A DNA stretch of 64,000 bases, taken from the NCBI RefSeq assembly GCF_001641695.1, contig NZ_LSEF01000046.1, positions 33,075 through 97,074 of the forward strand, in the 5' to 3' direction. Below, in pieces: positions 61,349-64,000 of the stretch; position 1 is the stretch's first letter; each line of letters starts with the position of its first letter. The notes beneath the pieces were generated by a model. That model ran no database searches, was not told the DNA's origin, and worked only from the letters and a program-made list of their open reading frames with translations. Made by a program: the position numbers and the translations under genes. The DNA comes from Bradyrhizobium neotropicale. GTDB lineage: Bacteria > Pseudomonadota > Alphaproteobacteria > Rhizobiales > Xanthobacteraceae.

Positions 61349-62557
61349 TTAGCTGGATTTTGATTTCAGCATCGCGGTTGTCAATGGCACCAATAGGATG
61401 CCCCGGTCCCCCAGCGTCTTGATCCAGGTCCCGATTCGCTCGATCGAGACCGGAAGCGCGGAGGCGGTGCCGACGGCGACGCCGCGTTCGCGCGCGACCG
61501 ATTCGAGCTTGTTCAGGGCACGGTCGATCTCGGTTGGCGTCGGCACCGCGTCGAGCGCGATGTCGCCTTTACCGAACGGCATCGACTGGCCGGCCGCGAC
61601 CTGGGGTGCGATGCTGCGCGGCGAGGAGCCGTCGTCGAAGAAGCCGAGCCCGCGCCTGGCCGCCTCGCGGATGACCGGCTGCATCGCTGCGTCAGTCGCA
61701 ACGAAGCGTGCGCCCATGAAATTGGTGATGCCGGCATAGCCCTGCATCCGGCTCAGATGCCAGTACAGACGGTCGAGGTTTTGGTCCTGGCTGAGGGACG
61801 TCAGCAGCGTCTGCGGCCCCGGATCATTGTCGGGGAAGTCGTAGGGTTCCATCGGGATCTGCAGGAAGATCTCGTGGCGCTGGGCGCGGGCGCGCTCGGC
61901 GAGCTTGCCGGGATCGGCACCATAGGGCGTGAAGGCCAGCGTCACTGCCGGCGGCAGCTTCATGATCGCATCGGTGGTCTTGGCCGCGCCGACGCCGAGG
62001 CCGCCGATCACGATCGCGACCACCGGCATCTTGGCGGCCTTGGCGCGGTCGGCGTCCGCCGCATAGACGTTGAACGGCCTCGCCCCGTCCGCGACCACGG
62101 GAATCATGCCGTAGCGCGACTTCTCCAGGAGCTTCTGGTCGATCCCGGCCATGATGGGCGGCGGAGCGGACGCGGCGTCTTTGTCGCCGGCGTCGTCGCC
62201 ACTGCCGATCACCACGTCGCGGCGTGCGCCGGTGGAGCCGTCGATCATGGTGACGGTCTTCTGCTCGCCCGGCGCGGCCTGTTTCGGCGCTTCCTTGGTC
62301 TCGTGCCCGTAGCTGGATGCGGCCGGCGCGGCCGGCTTGTCCTCGGTCGCCTTCGGCTCGCGGATCGCGATCCGCACCATCGGCTCGCCGCCGAGCTGAT
62401 CCTTGTTGAAGATGGCAAAGCCGGCAAAGCTGACCAGGAACAGGCCAAGCATGACTGCCAGCGCCTGCATGGCGGTGAACGGCAGCCGCAGCCGGCGTTT
62501 CCGGTGCGGCGTATCCTGTCCGAGCGGGGCGCTCAGATCATCGGCCGTTTCAGTCAT
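61349..62557 (-). CDS. Divergent polysaccharide deacetylase family protein
   Basis: A 402-residue protein with an N-terminal membrane anchor ([20 protein letters not shown], about residues 31-50) and an Ala/Pro/Lys-rich linker. The divergent polysaccharide-deacetylase domain contains [68 protein letters not shown] and [10 protein letters not shown]. The usual first aspartate in VIDDxG is replaced here (VIGGLG), so catalysis is doubtful. The family is extracytoplasmic and of unsettled function. It lies between ctpA and rppH on the same strand, a layout common in Rhizobiales. Confidence 0.9.
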   Translation of the reverse strand: MTETADDLSAPLGQDTPHRKRRLRLPFTAMQALAVMLGLFLVSFAGFAIFNKDQLGGEPMVRIAIREPKATEDKPAAPAASSYGHETKEAPKQAAPGEQKTVTMIDGSTGARRDVVIGSGDDAGDKDAASAPPPIMAGIDQKLLEKSRYGMIPVVADGARPFNVYAADADRAKAAKMPVVAIVIGGLGVGAAKTTDAIMKLPPAVTLAFTPYGADPGKLAERARAQRHEIFLQIPMEPYDFPDNDPGPQTLLTSLSQDQNLDRLYWHLSRMQGYAGITNFMGARFVATDAAMQPVIREAARRGLGFFDDGSSPRSIAPQVAAGQSMPFGKGDIALDAVPTPTEIDRALNKLESVARERGVAVGTASALPVSIERIGTWIKTLGDRGILLVPLTTAMLKSKSS

Positions 62558-62654
62558 GCGCGATCCCGAATCACTCGGGCCGACGATACCACGCCACGGT
62601 CAAGCGGCGGCAGGCCGGGATAGGCCGGGGGCGCGGTGTCCAAGCTCCGAACAA

Positions 62655-62681
62655 AAAGGGCGGCTCCAGGAGCCGCCCTTT
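62655..62681 (-). terminator. Rho-independent terminator after ctpA
   Basis: AAAGGGCGGCTCC and GGAGCCGCCCTTT form a near-perfect stem. On the minus strand it is followed by TTGTTCGG after a run of T. It lies about 20 bases past the ctpA stop, so the deacetylase gene probably has its own promoter. Confidence 0.8.
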
Positions 62682-62702
62682 CCGACAGATATCGTGGTGC
62701 GA

Positions 62703-64000
62703 TCAGTTCGCCGCCTTGGGCTTGTCGGCCGCGGCCTTGTCGCTGCCCGGGGCAGGCGCTGCGGAGGCGCTGTTCTTGATGCCGTGGAGGAGGTCGTCGG
62801 CCATCTTGAGCGCCTTGTCGTCCTTGGCGTCCGGCGGGACGTAGGACTGCGAGCCGGTCTTCTCGTCGCCGTCGTTCTTCAGGTGGCCGCGCAGCGAGGC
62901 CTCGCCCTTGGTGTCGGTGCGCGACTTCAGCTCGTCCGGTACGTCCTGCAGCACCTCGATGTCGGGCACGATGCCCTTGGCCTGGATCGACTTGCCCGAC
63001 GGCGTGTAATAGCGCGCCGTGGTCAGCCGCAGTGCGCCATTGCCCGAGCCGAGCGGGATGATGGTCTGCACCGAGCCCTTGCCGAAGGAGCGCGTGCCGA
63101 CGATGGTCGCGCGCTTGTGGTCTTGCAGCGCGCCGGCGACGATTTCCGACGCCGAGGCCGAGCCGCCGTTGATCAGCACGATCACCGGCTTGCCCTTGGT
63201 CAGATCGCCCGCATGGGCGGTGCGGCGCTGGGTCTCCTCGGCATTGCGGCCGCGGGTCGACACGATCTCGCCCTTCTCGAGGAACGAGTCGGAAACGGTG
63301 ACCGCTTCTTCCAGGAGGCCGCCCGGATTGTTGCGCAGGTCGATGATGAAGCCCTTCAGCTTGTCGCCGATCTGGTTGGAGAGGTTCGCAACCTCCTTCT
63401 TGAGGCCTTCGGTGGTCTGCTCGTTGAAGGTGGTGATGCGGATATAGGCGATGTCGTCGGCCTCGACGCGCGCACGCACCGAACGGACGCGGATGTTGTC
63501 GCGCACCAACGTGACGTCGATCGGATTGTCCTGGCCCTTGCGGATGATCTTGAGCTTGATCTTGGTGTTGACCGGGCCGCGCATCTTCTCGACCGCCTGG
63601 TTCAGGGTCAGGCCCTGCACCGCCTCGTCGTCGAGATTGGTGATGATGTCGTTGGCCATGATGCCGGCGCGCGAGGCCGGGGTGTCGTCGATCGGCGAGA
63701 CCACCTTGATCAGGCCGTCTTCCATGGTGACCTCGATGCCGAGGCCGCCGAACTCACCGCGGGTCTGCACCTGCATGTCGCGGAAGCTCTTGGCGTCCAT
63801 GTAGCTCGAATGCGGATCAAGGCCGGTGAGCATGCCGCTGATGGCGGATTCGATCAGCTTGGTGTCGTCGGGCTTCTCGACATAGTCGGAGCGCACGCGC
63901 TCGAAGACGTCGCCGAACAAATTGAGCTGGCGATAGGTGTCCGCGGTCGCCGCCCGTGCGCTCGAGCCCATGAACACCGCGCGCGGCTGGGTCACGAACA
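62703..64000 (-). CDS. ctpA: Carboxy-terminal processing protease CtpA (partial)
   Basis: At least 432 residues of an S41-family periplasmic serine protease; the N-terminus continues past the right edge. YRQLNLFGDVFERVRSDYVEKPDD opens the visible mature part. A PDZ domain follows (GGLGIEVTMEDGLIKVVSPIDDTPASRAGIMANDII). The catalytic serine lies in LINGGSASASEIVAGAL and the lysine in GTRSFGKGSVQT. The C-terminal tail is Lys/Ala/Asp-rich and low complexity. An in-frame GTG five bases from the edge is probably a valine inside the signal region, so the true start is not in the window. Confidence 0.93.
   Translation of the reverse strand, partial: FVTQPRAVFMGSSARAATADTYRQLNLFGDVFERVRSDYVEKPDDTKLIESAISGMLTGLDPHSSYMDAKSFRDMQVQTRGEFGGLGIEVTMEDGLIKVVSPIDDTPASRAGIMANDIITNLDDEAVQGLTLNQAVEKMRGPVNTKIKLKIIRKGQDNPIDVTLVRDNIRVRSVRARVEADDIAYIRITTFNEQTTEGLKKEVANLSNQIGDKLKGFIIDLRNNPGGLLEEAVTVSDSFLEKGEIVSTRGRNAEETQRRTAHAGDLTKGKPVIVLINGGSASASEIVAGALQDHKRATIVGTRSFGKGSVQTIIPLGSGNGALRLTTARYYTPSGKSIQAKGIVPDIEVLQDVPDELKSRTDTKGEASLRGHLKNDGDEKTGSQSYVPPDAKDDKALKMADDLLHGIKNSASAAPAPGSDKAAADKPKAAN

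Overview
The window is a high-GC alphaproteobacterial chromosome segment. Protein sequences and gene order point to Bradyrhizobium or a very close relative: acnA divergent from the cytochrome c maturation genes ccmABCDG, a 515-residue Ffh, an mdh-sucCD-sucAB-lpd run, priA next to atpHAGDC, and many short palindromic intergenic repeats of the kind common in this genus. The species call is inference from recognised sequence, not from a database search. I found no rRNA, tRNA, CRISPR array, insertion sequence, phage or plasmid gene. This is core chromosome.

Layout. 1-5.3 kb: leucine synthesis (leuD, cut by the left edge, and leuC), split by small secreted proteins. Two of these share a post-signal LINP motif and an identical-spacing upstream element. 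5.3-11.2 kb: the translation and secretion block rplS-trmD-rimM-rpsP-ffh on the minus strand, interrupted by a tandem pair of secreted paralogues. 11.4-20.2 kb: a Tat-exported metallo-beta-lactamase-fold protein, a SIMPL protein, a secreted GyrI-like protein, dapF-mtaB, a DUF2336 protein, a pseudouridine synthase, ftsY and yciB. 20.3-26.5 kb: ccmABCDG (minus) divergent from acnA. 26.7-36.3 kb: mixed genes including a candidate structured small RNA, a Bax-inhibitor-1 membrane protein, an ABC transporter divergent from a TesA-like esterase, thpR and zapE.

36.6-47.7 kb: TCA-cycle block mdh, sucC, sucD, sucA, sucB, lpdA, with a DUF1579 gene inside sucCD and a short-chain dehydrogenase between sucB and lpdA. 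47.7-58.2 kb: DUF4337, xerC, priA, an RlpA-like protein and the F1 ATP synthase operon atpHAGDC. 58.3-64 kb: a membrane-anchored class III nucleotide cyclase with three extracytoplasmic repeats, two adjacent RppH-type Nudix hydrolases, a divergent polysaccharide deacetylase, and ctpA cut by the right edge.

The central theme is energy metabolism: aconitase, malate dehydrogenase, 2-oxoglutarate dehydrogenase and succinyl-CoA ligase, with cytochrome c maturation and ATP synthase. The least explained parts are the LINP protein pair and its shared operator, the secreted pair inside the rplS-ffh block, the candidate RNA near 27.7 kb, and the cyclase with a triple-repeat exterior domain.
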